The notes: generated by a model from the sequence alone, not told the origin. DNA of 64,000 nt from Candidatus Peribacter sp. (GCA_018652955.1 JABIBA010000009.1:1-64000); one strand, 5' to 3'. Shown: positions 8,046 to 17,302, counted from the stretch's first letter. Made by a program: numbers and translations.

Positions 8046-9312
8046 ACTGCCAGTTTTCAGGCGTAATTCCAGGGCAGGGGAAGCTCTGACAGAGTTCTTC
8101 TACTTCACCGGCTATACGCTTAAGAACTGCTTCGTCGGATGCGTTGTCGATTGCTTCGCTCATCCAATCTCCAAGCTTAGCCATCTCATCTTCTTTCATA
8201 CCACGAGAAGTGATCGCTGGAGTTCCAATACGAACACCTGAAGGCTTAAATGGTGGGTTTGGATCGAACGGAACAGTGTTGCAGTTGGTAACAATACCTG
8301 CAGTATCGAGAGCTTTAGCAGCGTCACGACCGGAGATACCTTTAGAGGCTTGTGTTTCAAACAAGATCAAGTGGTTATCTGTTCCTCCTGTTACGAGACG
8401 GAAACCGTGACTGTTTAATTTCTCTGCTAGTGCCTTTGCGTTTGCCACAATCTGAGCTGCGTACGCCTTAAACTCTGGTGTCTGAGATTCCTTAAGGGCA
8501 ACAGCGATTGCTGCTGTCGTGTTGTTGTGTGGACCCCCTTGAAGTCCTGGCATGATTGCTTTGTCGATCTTCTCTGCATGTTCTTCCTTGCAGACAATAA
8601 GAGCACCACGAGGTCCGCGGAGAGTTTTATGTGATGTCGTAATACCAGTGTCTGCCATTGGGTATGGGCTTGGGTGTACTCCTCCTGCGATAAGTCCTGT
8701 GATATGTGAAGTGTCTGCGTGGAAGTACGCACCAACTTCGTCACAGATTTCACGGAACTTCGTCCAGTCAATTGTTCGTGGGTATGCGGTGTACCCTGCA
8801 ATGATCATCTTTGGCTTTACTTCTCTTGCTTGCTCTAGAATTTTGTCGTAGTTCAGAAGCTCTGTCTCTTGGTCGAGTTCGTATGGAGAAGAGTGATAGG
8901 TTTTTCCAGAGAAGTTAACCTTCCAACCGTGCGTTAGGTGACCTCCGTGAGGAAGAGCGAGTCCCATAATCGTATCTCCATGTTCGAGTACTGCGTGGTA
9001 GACCGCCATGTTGGCAGGACTTCCAGAGTACGGCTGCACGTTTGCGTGTGGCATGTTAAATACTTCTTTTGCTCTTTCTATAGCAAGAAGCTCTACTTCA
9101 TCAACAACCTGCTGACCTTCGTAGTATCTCTTCTTTGCGTATCCTTCTGAATATTTATTCGTTAGACACGAACCTGTCGCTTCCATAACGGCATGTGACG
9201 CGTAGTTCTCGGATGGAATCAACCGCATCTTGTCCCACTCACGTTTTTCTTCAGTGATAATGAGATCGCGGATAGTAGGGTCAGTGTCTTTAAGGGCTGG
9301 GAGGTATGTCAT
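8044..9312 (-). CDS. glyA: Serine hydroxymethyltransferase
   Basis: GlyA interconverts serine and glycine with transfer of a one-carbon unit to tetrahydrofolate, using PLP. Visible signatures are LIPSENYAS near the N-terminus, NKYSEGYAKKRYYEG, YSGSPANMAVY, and the PLP-lysine motif TTSHKTLRGPRGALIVC. At about 422 residues the length is normal. The ORF track begins nine residues earlier; MTYLPALKD is the better start because conservation begins there. The next upstream gene is formyl-THF cyclo-ligase, so both belong to folate one-carbon metabolism. PLP could come from the pdxST pair at 37.8 kb. Confidence 0.95.
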   Translation of the reverse strand: MTYLPALKDTDPTIRDLIITEEKREWDKMRLIPSENYASHAVMEATGSCLTNKYSEGYAKKRYYEGQQVVDEVELLAIERAKEVFNMPHANVQPYSGSPANMAVYHAVLEHGDTIMGLALPHGGHLTHGWKVNFSGKTYHSSPYELDQETELLNYDKILEQAREVKPKMIIAGYTAYPRTIDWTKFREICDEVGAYFHADTSHITGLIAGGVHPSPYPMADTGITTSHKTLRGPRGALIVCKEEHAEKIDKAIMPGLQGGPHNNTTAAIAVALKESQTPEFKAYAAQIVANAKALAEKLNSHGFRLVTGGTDNHLILFETQASKGISGRDAAKALDTAGIVTNCNTVPFDPNPPFKPSGVRIGTPAITSRGMKEDEMAKLGDWMSEAIDNASDEAVLKRIAGEVEELCQSFPCPGITPENWQ

Positions 9313-9430
9313 AGTGGAGGGGGAACGAGATTGTCGCAAAGCAGTGGTCCGGGCATTGTCTACCGCGGATTCCGTTGTGCCTTTTTCTGGGCGTGTTGTC
9401 TTGTTTGCATGGTGATAGTAGCATCATTTC

Positions 9431-10012
9431 TTACGCGAGTTCAATAACTTCTTGGGCAGTTATCACGGTGCTCATTGGAACATCATGTAACTCCACTGGA
9501 ACATTCATTACGAGTTGGCATTGCAGGCACGTGCCCCAAAGCGGTGTGTCTGGGTGGTGTTTTTTGTACCACTCAAGCCAAGTGTCGTATCCTCCAGATC
9601 CTCTTCCGAGTCTGCGACCATTGCGGTCAAAGGCTCTACCTGGAACGAGAATAATATCTACTTCCTCGCTTCCAAGTTCTTGCGCTGATTCTGGTGGCTC
9701 GGGAATAGTAAATTCTCCGGGGGGAAGATCGTGCAGGTTTTGTGCTCTGCGATAGATCATCTTCTTATCTTTTCCTGCAAACACAGGAAGAAAAACAGTA
9801 TCTCCTCGGTCGAGTAACTCTTTGAGAAGTAGCTGAATATCTACCTCTGACTTTAGAGGGAAGTATGCACAGATAGTTGATCCTTTTGGAATTCTTTCGA
9901 GTAGAACTCGTGAAAGAGTTCGTCCTTCTGCACGTCTGTGTTCTGTGTCCATATCATCAATACGCTTTTTAATTTCTTGCCGTAGGATCATTTTTTCTTC
10001 AGATGAATGCAT
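9431..10012 (-). CDS. 5-formyltetrahydrofolate cyclo-ligase
   Basis: This enzyme converts 5-formyl-THF to 5,10-methenyl-THF with ATP, returning stored folate to the active pool. The 193 residues show the family pattern: N-terminal helices with LRQEIKKRI, then ICAYFPLKSEVDIQLLLKEL, and the nucleotide/phosphate motif LVPGRAFDRNGRRLGRGSGGYD near residue 125. The start at 10012 is supported by TACAAT 6 nt upstream of the ATG, the common arrangement here. It lies between dnaX and glyA on the same strand. Confidence 0.92.
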   Translation of the reverse strand: MHSSEEKMILRQEIKKRIDDMDTEHRRAEGRTLSRVLLERIPKGSTICAYFPLKSEVDIQLLLKELLDRGDTVFLPVFAGKDKKMIYRRAQNLHDLPPGEFTIPEPPESAQELGSEEVDIILVPGRAFDRNGRRLGRGSGGYDTWLEWYKKHHPDTPLWGTCLQCQLVMNVPVELHDVPMSTVITAQEVIELA

Positions 10013-10029
10013 GTGACTATTGTACGCGT

Positions 10030-11571
10030 CTAAAATATTTCTGCTGCAGCATCTGCCATATTTACAATGTCCTCTCCAGTAGAAACTGCAGGAGCTTCAT
10101 TGGTATATGTGCCATTCTCCAGTTCGCATTCGAGTCGCAGATTTGCCTTAAACATATTCGCAAGTACCTCTTCTACTGCACGGCTAGCTTCTGTTTCTTT
10201 TACTTTGTCTCTGTGGAATGCAGAAGAGAACGTTATAACAATTTTTTGATTATCTAGATTCGTTACTCTCCCATTTTTCAGTGACATCTTTACGGATGCG
10301 GGCGATGTATTGTTAAGAACATCTGGCCATGCCTTTTGCACACTCTCTATAGAAAGGTCTGGTGCTTGGATAATGGCATCTTGTATAGAGCTTTCTTCTA
10401 CAACAGGTTTTTCTTGCACCTCTTCTTTTACAGGTTCAGGTTCTTCTTTCTTTTCTTGTTCTACTGGTGACTCCGAAACTTCTGGTACTTCTTTTTTGAT
10501 CTCAGGTACTTCTTTTTTTGGTTCTTCTTTTGGAACGGCAATTGCTGGAGTTGCAGCACCTGGTGTACCAGATTCTTCGCAGAGGTTTAAGAGGGCAGCT
10601 TCGAGGACGAGCCCTGGCACAGGACTGACTCGAATATCTGCGATAGCATCGAGCAGTGCTTTTTGTAGTACAAGGAACGCATCTGTTGGTTGTGAATTCT
10701 CTATGGCATCGTGCACTGCATTACGCACAAGTCTCAGTAACTGCCTGGTAAAAATATCCAGTGGAACACCGGCCTCTTCTACCTTGGCAATACTCTTTAG
10801 GAGAGCGTCACGATCTTTTTGGTGCAGTGCTGAGATAACATCTTCAACGAATGCCTGACCTGTGACTCCGGTGCGCTGTGCAACGTCTTCGAGAGTGATG
10901 CTTTCTAGAGACTGCATCTGATCGAGTAGAGAAATCGCATCACGCATTCCTCCCTCACTAACGTGCGCTATAGATCGCAACGCCTCCCTATCTATTGTGA
11001 TGTGTTCTTGGTCTGCAATGTATTGCAGGCGTCTTACAATATCCTCTTCTCTGATATGCCTAAAGGGGAAGCACTGGCAACGTGACTGCACGGTAACAGG
11101 AATTTTATTGAGCTCCGTTGTAGCCAAAATAAAGTATGCATAGGCAGGTGGCTCTTCTAATGTTTTAAGTAGTGCGTTAAAAGCTTCTTTAGTAAGCATA
11201 TGTACCTCATCGATAATGTAGACCTTTGCAGAAGCGACGACAGGGGAGAACTGAATCTTCTCAATAATCTCTCGTATATCATCGATACCACGATTACTTG
11301 CAGCATCAATCTCTAAGAGATCTACAATATTTCCTTCATCTACTGCCTGCTCAATTTGTTTTTTGATAGTGGCATCTTCGATGTGTTGAGTCATTAATAT
11401 CTTTGCCAAGATACGAGCAACAGAAGTTTTCCCTGTTCCTCTAGTCCCCGCAAACAAATATGCGTGCGCTAATTTGTCTCCTGTGGCTGCATTTTCTAGC
11501 GTTCCAATGATATGTTCTTGGCCATAGACATCTGCAAATAGTTTCGGCCGATACTTGCGGTAGAGAGACAT
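10030..11571 (-). CDS. dnaX: DNA polymerase III gamma/tau subunit, zinc module missing
   Basis: DnaX is the ATPase of the clamp loader. The N-terminus SLYRKYRPKLFADVYGQEHI, Walker A GTRGTGKT (near residue 44), EIDAASNRGIDDIRE, Walker B VYIIDEVHML and sensor ATTELNKIPVTVQSRCQ are all typical. The Cys4 zinc-binding loop normally found between Walker A and EIDAASN is absent; the segment LMTQHIEDATIKKQIEQAVD replaces it with no cysteine. A Pro/Glu/Lys-rich linker (residues 340-400) leads to a short C-terminal domain. TATACT lies 9 nt before the start. Confidence 0.94.
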   Translation of the reverse strand: MSLYRKYRPKLFADVYGQEHIIGTLENAATGDKLAHAYLFAGTRGTGKTSVARILAKILMTQHIEDATIKKQIEQAVDEGNIVDLLEIDAASNRGIDDIREIIEKIQFSPVVASAKVYIIDEVHMLTKEAFNALLKTLEEPPAYAYFILATTELNKIPVTVQSRCQCFPFRHIREEDIVRRLQYIADQEHITIDREALRSIAHVSEGGMRDAISLLDQMQSLESITLEDVAQRTGVTGQAFVEDVISALHQKDRDALLKSIAKVEEAGVPLDIFTRQLLRLVRNAVHDAIENSQPTDAFLVLQKALLDAIADIRVSPVPGLVLEAALLNLCEESGTPGAATPAIAVPKEEPKKEVPEIKKEVPEVSESPVEQEKKEEPEPVKEEVQEKPVVEESSIQDAIIQAPDLSIESVQKAWPDVLNNTSPASVKMSLKNGRVTNLDNQKIVITFSSAFHRDKVKETEASRAVEEVLANMFKANLRLECELENGTYTNEAPAVSTGEDIVNMADAAAEIF

Positions 11572-11651
11572 TGGAGGAGGAGTATATATTGATCACACAA
11601 CTTAGCATAGTTATTTGTCATTCACAGAAATAGCTGTACTCTACGCTTACT

Positions 11652-12230
11652 ATGAAAACACCACTCACCCTCCTATCCCTTTGTCTCTTCCTTACTGCTT
11701 GCGGCGAAGTTGAAGTTTCTTCCCGGCAACCAAAAGGAAACCCTAACGCTTCTGTACTTGTAGAAGAATTTGCAGACCTTCAGTGTCCTGCATGTGCTGC
11801 TGCACACAGTCGAATTGTTGAACCACTTCTTGATAAGTATGGTACTGAAATTCGTTTTGAGCATAAGCACTTCCCACTTCGTTCTATTCATCGATTTGCA
11901 TTAGATGCCTCAGAAATGAGTGAGTGTGCTGCAGACCAAGGAAAGTACTGGGAGTACATCGACATAGCATTCACCAATCAGTCAGATCTCAGCCTCGACT
12001 CTATAGTTGAGTGGGCAGAAGCTCTAGGACTTGATGCTGATAAGGCAGAGCGTTGCTGGAAGTCTCACAGCAAACGCGATACCGTTCTTGCCGATTACAA
12101 AGAAGGACGCGAACGTGAAATCAATGGAACCCCATCATTCTTCGTAAACGGAGTGCGCGTGGAAACAGGTTTCGACACTCTCAGCGAAGCTATTGATAAA
12201 GCGCTAGAGGGAACGATGATGCGTCTGTAA
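11652..12230 (+). CDS. DsbA-family thiol oxidoreductase, lipoprotein
   Basis: A lipobox (SLCLFLTAC, Cys at about residue 17) indicates a membrane-anchored exported protein. The thioredoxin fold has the active site FADLQCPACAAAH (CPAC) and the cis-Pro loop NGTPSFFVNG. The helical insertion between them matches DsbA/thioredoxin_4 proteins. The likely role is forming or shuffling disulfides outside the membrane. That fits the several Cys-rich secreted proteins here. TACTCT, preceded by TG, lies 9 nt before the ATG. It is convergent with the next lipoprotein gene. Confidence 0.88.
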   Translation: MKTPLTLLSLCLFLTACGEVEVSSRQPKGNPNASVLVEEFADLQCPACAAAHSRIVEPLLDKYGTEIRFEHKHFPLRSIHRFALDASEMSECAADQGKYWEYIDIAFTNQSDLSLDSIVEWAEALGLDADKAERCWKSHSKRDTVLADYKEGREREINGTPSFFVNGVRVETGFDTLSEAIDKALEGTMMRL

Positions 12231-12235
12231 GAGAA

Positions 12236-12829
12236 CTAGTACAGTGGAGAAATCTGAGCGAATCCATAGAGGCGATTTAGCTTCGAGTCCCAAAGTACCA
12301 CTGTTCGGTATTTGATCGGATCTGCAACCTTCTCTGTAAGATAGTAACTCTGTGCACCGTATGGCATGAGTACTTCTCCAATATCTATAGCAGACTCATC
12401 AGGAAACTCTACGTCTCTTGGATCTACAGCTGTCGTAAGAACAACGTGGACAGATGGTCCTGGAGTTACTGTGAAGGTAGGGCCAAAGTGCACAGCACTT
12501 CCATCTTTCGTAAGCATTACTTCTCCAGCAACGTATTCTTTTATCATGATAAATGAGCCTTTTGAGCTTTGACGCTGAGCCTTGCGAGATTTTTTAGCTT
12601 CAGCGAGCCAGTATTTCTTAGTGTCATCTGCAATCTTCTTTTTAGACTCATCCTCAATCAATGGATCTCCATATACTTCAAGATTTACCATAGTATCAAC
12701 AAGCTGCTCTGAGTATTGCTCTAGGTAGAGTGGGTTATTGAGCAAGGCTTCGTGGTTTTGATTTAGGGAGTTACCGTTACACGCAACAAGGAATAATGGT
12801 GCAAGAAGGGCGATTGAGCGAATTTTCAT
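12236..12829 (-). CDS. Lipoprotein of unknown function
   Basis: MKIRSIALLAPLFLVACNGNS is a classic lipoprotein signal with the lipobox Cys near residue 17. The mature ~180 residues have an Asn/Glu-rich N-terminus, a charged helical region (KKKIADDTKKYWLAEAKKSRKAQRQ), then a beta-rich part (KEYVAGEVMLTKDGSAVHFGP). I do not recognise a family. It ends 6 bases from the convergent DsbA-like gene. Confidence 0.7.
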   Translation of the reverse strand: MKIRSIALLAPLFLVACNGNSLNQNHEALLNNPLYLEQYSEQLVDTMVNLEVYGDPLIEDESKKKIADDTKKYWLAEAKKSRKAQRQSSKGSFIMIKEYVAGEVMLTKDGSAVHFGPTFTVTPGPSVHVVLTTAVDPRDVEFPDESAIDIGEVLMPYGAQSYYLTEKVADPIKYRTVVLWDSKLNRLYGFAQISPLY

Positions 12830-12874
12830 AATAGTTAGAGGAAATGAGTGCGGATACTATATAGGCAGCGGATA

Positions 12875-14950
12875 CTAATTCAAGGAAGAAAGGGGACCTA
12901 CTGGGCTATAGGTCATGCCATGGCTTTCGAGTACTCGGGCTGCCCGTTTGATGCGGTGATTCAGTGCATATGCGACATAAGCGTTCTTTCCTGCTGAGAC
13001 GTCTTTATCAATATAATTCGTCCAATACCAAAATGACCATGTGTTTTTATTGGCATTAGCTTGTTGAACGAAAGCATCTGCCCCTGATCCACTCGAAAAT
13101 ACATTCTGAGGACCAATCCCTTTCGCTCGAATAGAGGGCTGGTTAAATCCATCAACGAAATTATTTTCGTAGCCATCTCCATGACCAGGTCCTGAGTGGC
13201 TGAGTCGGTCTTCTGTTTCGGAAATTGATTGTGTTCGTAAGCTGTCTTCCATGCCTTCAGTCAGATAACCACGCTCTTGGCACCACGTTCGGTTATACAC
13301 ACAGGTGGTGACACATTGCAGGCAAGCGGAGCCACCCGTGGCCAATGCTTTGCTGTAGAGCTTTTGGTATGACGGTGGAAGTTGTTCCATCACTGTGTCT
13401 ATTTCTTCTCTTGCCCAACGCACGTCTTCGTCTGCATTTTCTTTCTCTGTTTCTGAGTCACTCTTCTTACCAAAAGCATTGAGGTGCTTTTCCATAGACT
13501 GCAGTTCTGCACGATCTTCAGGTGTGATGGCAAGTGGCCATGCTTTTGTAAGTTGGAACTGCGCTTCGTCCCAGTTCTCGAGATCCAGTGCATGACGCAC
13601 TTTTCCTTTTGCGTCTTGTATTGGAGTGTCTTTAGGGTCACTTGTTTCAATGTGCAGTCTGCGTTCTGCCTCTTCTACGTAACTGACACGTTGCTGGTAG
13701 CTCAGACCTAAAAACTTTTCTTCGGAGAGTCGTTGCAATCCTTGTGGCACACGGCCGGTGAGCATTTTTTGTTCCACCTTGTCATAACGGTGTCGTATGC
13801 GTGCCCAGTCTTTCATGAAATTCTTCATCTCACTAAGAGAGCGTTCTCCACTAAGGACGTGTTCTATCCATGGTCCTACTTTATTACTGCTGATGTATCC
13901 CGCTGCAGCTGCAGCTTCTAGTGCACTCTTTGTGTCGTTGTGTAATTGTAACTTTCCCTCTTTGTATGCAGTGATCGCAGCGCGAGCTTCTGCCACCATT
14001 CCTTCTTTGATATCGAAGTGTAACGTTTTGAAGTTCGCATCCTTTTTAAGGGCGCCAATGTTTTTAAATTCTTTATCAGTGAGCTCTGCAAACAGAGGGT
14101 CTGCAAGAACGTTGGTTCGTTCTTTGTGTACGGTTTTCCATGCGCCGACGTAGGAAGGGAACTGTGATTTTACGAAGTATTCTTTTGCCTTAGGTGTTAC
14201 TGATGGGTCGTTAAATCGAGCAATCCATTTCTTCTTAGAGCTTGCAGAGATCAATCCGTCTTTTACTGCTTTATCGAGTTCTGTTTCAAATCCTTTGAAG
14301 AGGACTTTTTGCGACGCAGCAATTGGCAAAGCATTGAGCACTTCTACTACGAGCTCTTTTCTCTTTTCGAAAGTCAGTGAGCCAAGGAAGTAGCTGTTAT
14401 CAGAAAGTTTTTCAGCAAGGCTCTTAAGCTTAGGATCTGTAGATTTTTCGAGAGCAGCAAATCGCGCATCACGTAACACACCTTCTTTTTTCGCAAAGAG
14501 CGTCTGTCTTTTTTCGAGGTAGTCAGGGAGTACGCGTAAAATAGAAGATTCTTTCTCTTTATAGTCCCTGCTCTTATCTTTTACCCACGCTACCCATTGG
14601 TCTGAGGATTCTTTTGAGATCACACCAGCAGAAACGGCACGTTGCAACGGAGGCAGGAAGTCTCCATGATACAGGTCCAACGCAAACTCCATACGTTTTG
14701 CGTAGTCGAGTTGATACCATTTTTCTGCTTCTGATATTTGTTTAGCATCGGTAGGGGCGATGCTATCGATCCACTTTTTAAGTGGTTCAGTTTCTTTTGT
14801 AGAAGCAAGACCAAGCTTGTCATGTGTTACAGAAAAATACTGATCGTACTTTCGGCGCATTGCTTGGTACTGATTTGATGTTGCCATTCGGTTATCTTCT
14901 TTCGATTCAAATGCCACTTCCTCTGTCGATGTGTAGTTGCTATTTGGCAT
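12875..14950 (-). CDS. Long helical protein with internal repeats, unknown function
   Basis: No known family is recognised. I start it at MPNSNYTSTEE (14950), because TACAAT lies 8 nt before this ATG and the longer ORF would run into the divergent dcd. The ~690 residues are largely helical and charged, with no signal peptide. A module recurs at least three times: AVSAGVISKESSDQWVAWV, AVKDGLISASSKKKWIARF and AAAAGYISSNKVGPWIEHV. Each is preceded by a helix containing an R-x-E/V pattern (YAKRMEFALDLY, FEKRKELVVEVLN, IKEGMVAEARAAI). The last ~170 residues differ, with CLQCVTTCVYNRTWC and a Gly/Asn/Trp-rich end. It might be a scaffold, but no function can be assigned. Confidence 0.75.
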   Translation of the reverse strand: MPNSNYTSTEEVAFESKEDNRMATSNQYQAMRRKYDQYFSVTHDKLGLASTKETEPLKKWIDSIAPTDAKQISEAEKWYQLDYAKRMEFALDLYHGDFLPPLQRAVSAGVISKESSDQWVAWVKDKSRDYKEKESSILRVLPDYLEKRQTLFAKKEGVLRDARFAALEKSTDPKLKSLAEKLSDNSYFLGSLTFEKRKELVVEVLNALPIAASQKVLFKGFETELDKAVKDGLISASSKKKWIARFNDPSVTPKAKEYFVKSQFPSYVGAWKTVHKERTNVLADPLFAELTDKEFKNIGALKKDANFKTLHFDIKEGMVAEARAAITAYKEGKLQLHNDTKSALEAAAAAGYISSNKVGPWIEHVLSGERSLSEMKNFMKDWARIRHRYDKVEQKMLTGRVPQGLQRLSEEKFLGLSYQQRVSYVEEAERRLHIETSDPKDTPIQDAKGKVRHALDLENWDEAQFQLTKAWPLAITPEDRAELQSMEKHLNAFGKKSDSETEKENADEDVRWAREEIDTVMEQLPPSYQKLYSKALATGGSACLQCVTTCVYNRTWCQERGYLTEGMEDSLRTQSISETEDRLSHSGPGHGDGYENNFVDGFNQPSIRAKGIGPQNVFSSGSGADAFVQQANANKNTWSFWYWTNYIDKDVSAGKNAYVAYALNHRIKRAARVLESHGMTYSPVGPLSSLN

Positions 14951-15023
14951 GCCGGTCAATTGTAGGTGGGGACAAAAAAACTGCAATTGGTTTCTGAGGA
15001 TTTTGTGGTAGGATTGTCTTCCT

Positions 15024-15653
15024 ATGATCCTATCTGACAGAGACATCCGACAGGCCATTACCGATGGACGTGTAAAGGTCCAATCTGACCAGCAAGAGCT
15101 GTTCCAGCATATTCATGCTTCTTCTATGGATTTCCGTCTAGGGAATACATTCAAGCTCTACGAGCACAGCAAATTTGCAGTACTCGACCCTATGAACCCG
15201 GATTCCTTCGCGGGAAACATGCGAACGATCACCGTCCCAGATGGAGAATCGTTTATCGTGCAGCCAGGGGAGTTTGTCCTTGGGGTAACGCAAGAGTCTA
15301 TCTCTTTGCCTGATGATCTTGTTGCTCGTGTAGAAGGACGTAGCTCTCTCGGACGTCTTGGAATTATTGTGCACTCAACAGCAGGGTTTGTAGACCCTGG
15401 ATTCTCTGGAACGATCACTCTCGAAATCAGTAACTTAAACCGCTTACCTGTGGCTCTCTATCCTGGAATGCGTGTATGCCAAATTGCCTTTGAGCAGATG
15501 AGCAGCCCTGCAGATATGCCGTATCACAGTAAGCCATTTAGTAAGTATCAGGGGCAGGTATTACCTGAAGAGAGCAGACTCTCTGTAGACCCTGAATTCG
15601 CCGCAGATGCCAAAGAATTGCCAATCGGAGAAGAAGTGAAAGTGGGCTCTTAA
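15024..15653 (+). CDS. dcd: dCTP deaminase (dUTPase superfamily)
   Basis: Dcd deaminates dCTP to dUTP for thymidylate synthesis. The start MILSDRDIRQAI, the motif SSMDFRLGN, and the conserved VEGRSSLGRLGIIVHSTAGFVDPGFSGTITLEISN (residues 105-140) are diagnostic, with the catalytic Glu in TLEISN. The length of 209 is slightly above average because of an extended C-terminus. A bifunctional dCTP deaminase/dUTPase cannot be excluded from sequence. TGGTAGGAT lies 9 nt before the ATG. It diverges from the helical repeat gene with very little space between. Confidence 0.95.
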   Translation: MILSDRDIRQAITDGRVKVQSDQQELFQHIHASSMDFRLGNTFKLYEHSKFAVLDPMNPDSFAGNMRTITVPDGESFIVQPGEFVLGVTQESISLPDDLVARVEGRSSLGRLGIIVHSTAGFVDPGFSGTITLEISNLNRLPVALYPGMRVCQIAFEQMSSPADMPYHSKPFSKYQGQVLPEESRLSVDPEFAADAKELPIGEEVKVGS

Positions 15654-15654
15654 T

Positions 15655-15690
15655 TAAAAAAGACAGGCCTCCACGGGGGAGACCTGCCTG
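15655..15690 (-). terminator. Rho-independent terminator of nhaA
   Basis: The minus strand forms CAGGTCTCC-CCCGT-GGAGGCCTG with one U-G pair, then TCTTTTTT. It lies between the converging nhaA and dcd, and the T-run orientation favours termination of nhaA. Confidence 0.85.
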
Positions 15691-15706
15691 AACAATTCGG
15701 TTTGCT

Positions 15707-16981
15707 TTACACAGCACTGATATCCGGTTCGTGGATACCGGTCTTCGCTTCGTCTGGATGCTCAGGTTGGAAGTCGGGACACTCTTTGATGAGGCCTAAC
15801 TTACCAACCACCCACGCTTGGATGTAGACGGCGGGAACCGTCAAGAAAAATCCAAGTATGGCCTGCTGAGCGTCGACATCGGTGCAGTATTCATTCTTTA
15901 ACGCCATTTTCACGAAGAAGATAGCGACGGCCCCGTTGACGGAACTGAATAGCGCGAGCCCGTAGATCTGGCTATTTGGCACGTTGACGTACACCGACTT
16001 TTTGCCTTTACCAGACCACCAGCGACCAAGTAACGCCCCCAATCCCACGAAAATCTGCTTGCCGAACATTCCACCAGCGAAACATACGAACGTCATAGCT
16101 CCCCAACTGTTGGGATCCAAGACGTTGATCGCGCCGTTGATGAAACCGAATACGACAAGTAGTAACGGGATGATGGGTTTCAGCATGTAGATCAACTTTT
16201 CCTTCGCGACACCGCTCGCAAGAATTGCGGCGAAACACCCTCCAAGCACCCAGTGAACACCGGCTGCCTTCAGGATGAATGTGTTTGCAATTGCGAGGAA
16301 AATCCAGAACTTCCAGTTTTCGATTTCCACGACGAGCTCGATCGCTCTTCTCGTTTCCGGTTGTCCCTTGTCTTGTATTCTGCCGGGAACGGTTCCCCGT
16401 TCTCCGCAGAAGTAGGTGAACACGAACATGAGTCCTTCGACGCAAAGCCAAAATATCGAGATGGCAGTCACGTAGACGCAAGCCGCAGCAACGATACCGC
16501 CGAGGTCATCACCTACGGCAAGCATGAGCAACGCCGTCATGAGAAGTACCAAGGCTCCTTTTGCACCCTTGGTGACAAATTTTGACGCGCCGATTGCGAA
16601 AGCGACGTCTGTTGCGGATGCTGCCAATGCGATGCGCCAATTCGTTTCATCAAGGAACATGAACATTAGACAGAATGTCAGAACGGGTGGGCCAATCATT
16701 CCTCCGGCAGTTGCGCATCCTGCGAACTTGCCAGCTGAAATGATTTCTCGGATCAGTAGTTCTAATCCGAGGTAGAAAAAGAAAGCCCACATGACGTACT
16801 CGTTTGCAATCTCATCTGCCAGGTGTGAGTGCAGTCCGTGCACCCAGTGCCAGTCGAAGAACTGGTCTCCGAGTGTGTAGAGAATCATCGAGGCAGCGAC
16901 AGCCCATGTAATCAGGGGGACTTTGTTGTCGCGGTCGATAATTTTCTTTCTCCATCCAGTGTACTCAAGGTCGTGTGACAT
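15707..16981 (-). CDS. nhaA: Na+/H+ antiporter NhaA family
   Basis: NhaA exchanges protons for Na+ or Li+ across the cytoplasmic membrane. The protein has about 11-12 hydrophobic segments over 424 residues. Family motifs are FFFYLGLELLIREI, AASATDVAFAIG, and the paired aspartates in MLAVGDDLGGIV that bind the ion. A hydrophilic segment near residues 205-225 (RIQDKGQPETRRAIE) is longer than usual. The gene is visibly GC-richer than its neighbours and uses many C/G-ending codons. It has a GGGAG Shine-Dalgarno-like site before its ATG and a structured leader, unlike most genes here. These features suggest horizontal acquisition. Confidence 0.9.
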   Translation of the reverse strand: MSHDLEYTGWRKKIIDRDNKVPLITWAVAASMILYTLGDQFFDWHWVHGLHSHLADEIANEYVMWAFFFYLGLELLIREIISAGKFAGCATAGGMIGPPVLTFCLMFMFLDETNWRIALAASATDVAFAIGASKFVTKGAKGALVLLMTALLMLAVGDDLGGIVAAACVYVTAISIFWLCVEGLMFVFTYFCGERGTVPGRIQDKGQPETRRAIELVVEIENWKFWIFLAIANTFILKAAGVHWVLGGCFAAILASGVAKEKLIYMLKPIIPLLLVVFGFINGAINVLDPNSWGAMTFVCFAGGMFGKQIFVGLGALLGRWWSGKGKKSVYVNVPNSQIYGLALFSSVNGAVAIFFVKMALKNEYCTDVDAQQAILGFFLTVPAVYIQAWVVGKLGLIKECPDFQPEHPDEAKTGIHEPDISAV

Positions 16982-17195
16982 TTTTCGTTTTCTCCCAAAA
17001 AGGTTCTAGTGACAGTTTGTAGATCAAGATCCTCTTACTCCATGTAAGAGGGGGGTTAGGTGTTGTAATTACTGTGTTTGAAACCGCAATCTGTTCCCCA
17101 CACAGAGGCGCAGAATGCGGCTTCAGAGCAAACCTATGAATTGTAAGGATCACTCTGATTTAAAAAATCAGAGGGAATTTTTTAACATAATTCCC
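16982..17195 (-). promoter_or_regulatory. Structured leader region upstream of nhaA
   Basis: The 320-base gap between nhaA and the divergent GT-C gene holds several hairpins, read on the minus strand. GAAGCCGCATTC (17124-17113) pairs with GATTGCGGTTTC (17091-17080) over 12 positions with one G-U and one mismatch. CCTCTTAC/GTAAGAGG forms an 8-bp stem closer to the gene. CTCTGATTT/AAATCAGAG (17173-17153) and GGGAATT/AATTCCC (17195-17173) lie further up. GGGAG lies about a dozen bases before the ATG. A cis-regulatory RNA or ion-responsive riboswitch is possible, but I cannot match a known class. Confidence 0.45.
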
Positions 17196-17302
17196 TATAT
17201 TAATCAAGGCTCTAAGAGCTTCTATTTGGCGAGATAGGGACATTTACGTACAATCCAACCATCAACCTAAAACGCCTCCAACAGCTCGGCTCTGTACTTC
17301 TC

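Noticed and set aside
10310-10858. 182-aa Ser-rich ORF antisense to dnaX
   Set aside because: It is a shadow of the Glu/Lys/Pro-rich linker of DnaX; dnaX itself is certain.
13797-14153. 118-aa plus-strand ORF within the helical repeat gene
   Set aside because: Antisense shadow; no start context of the type seen elsewhere.
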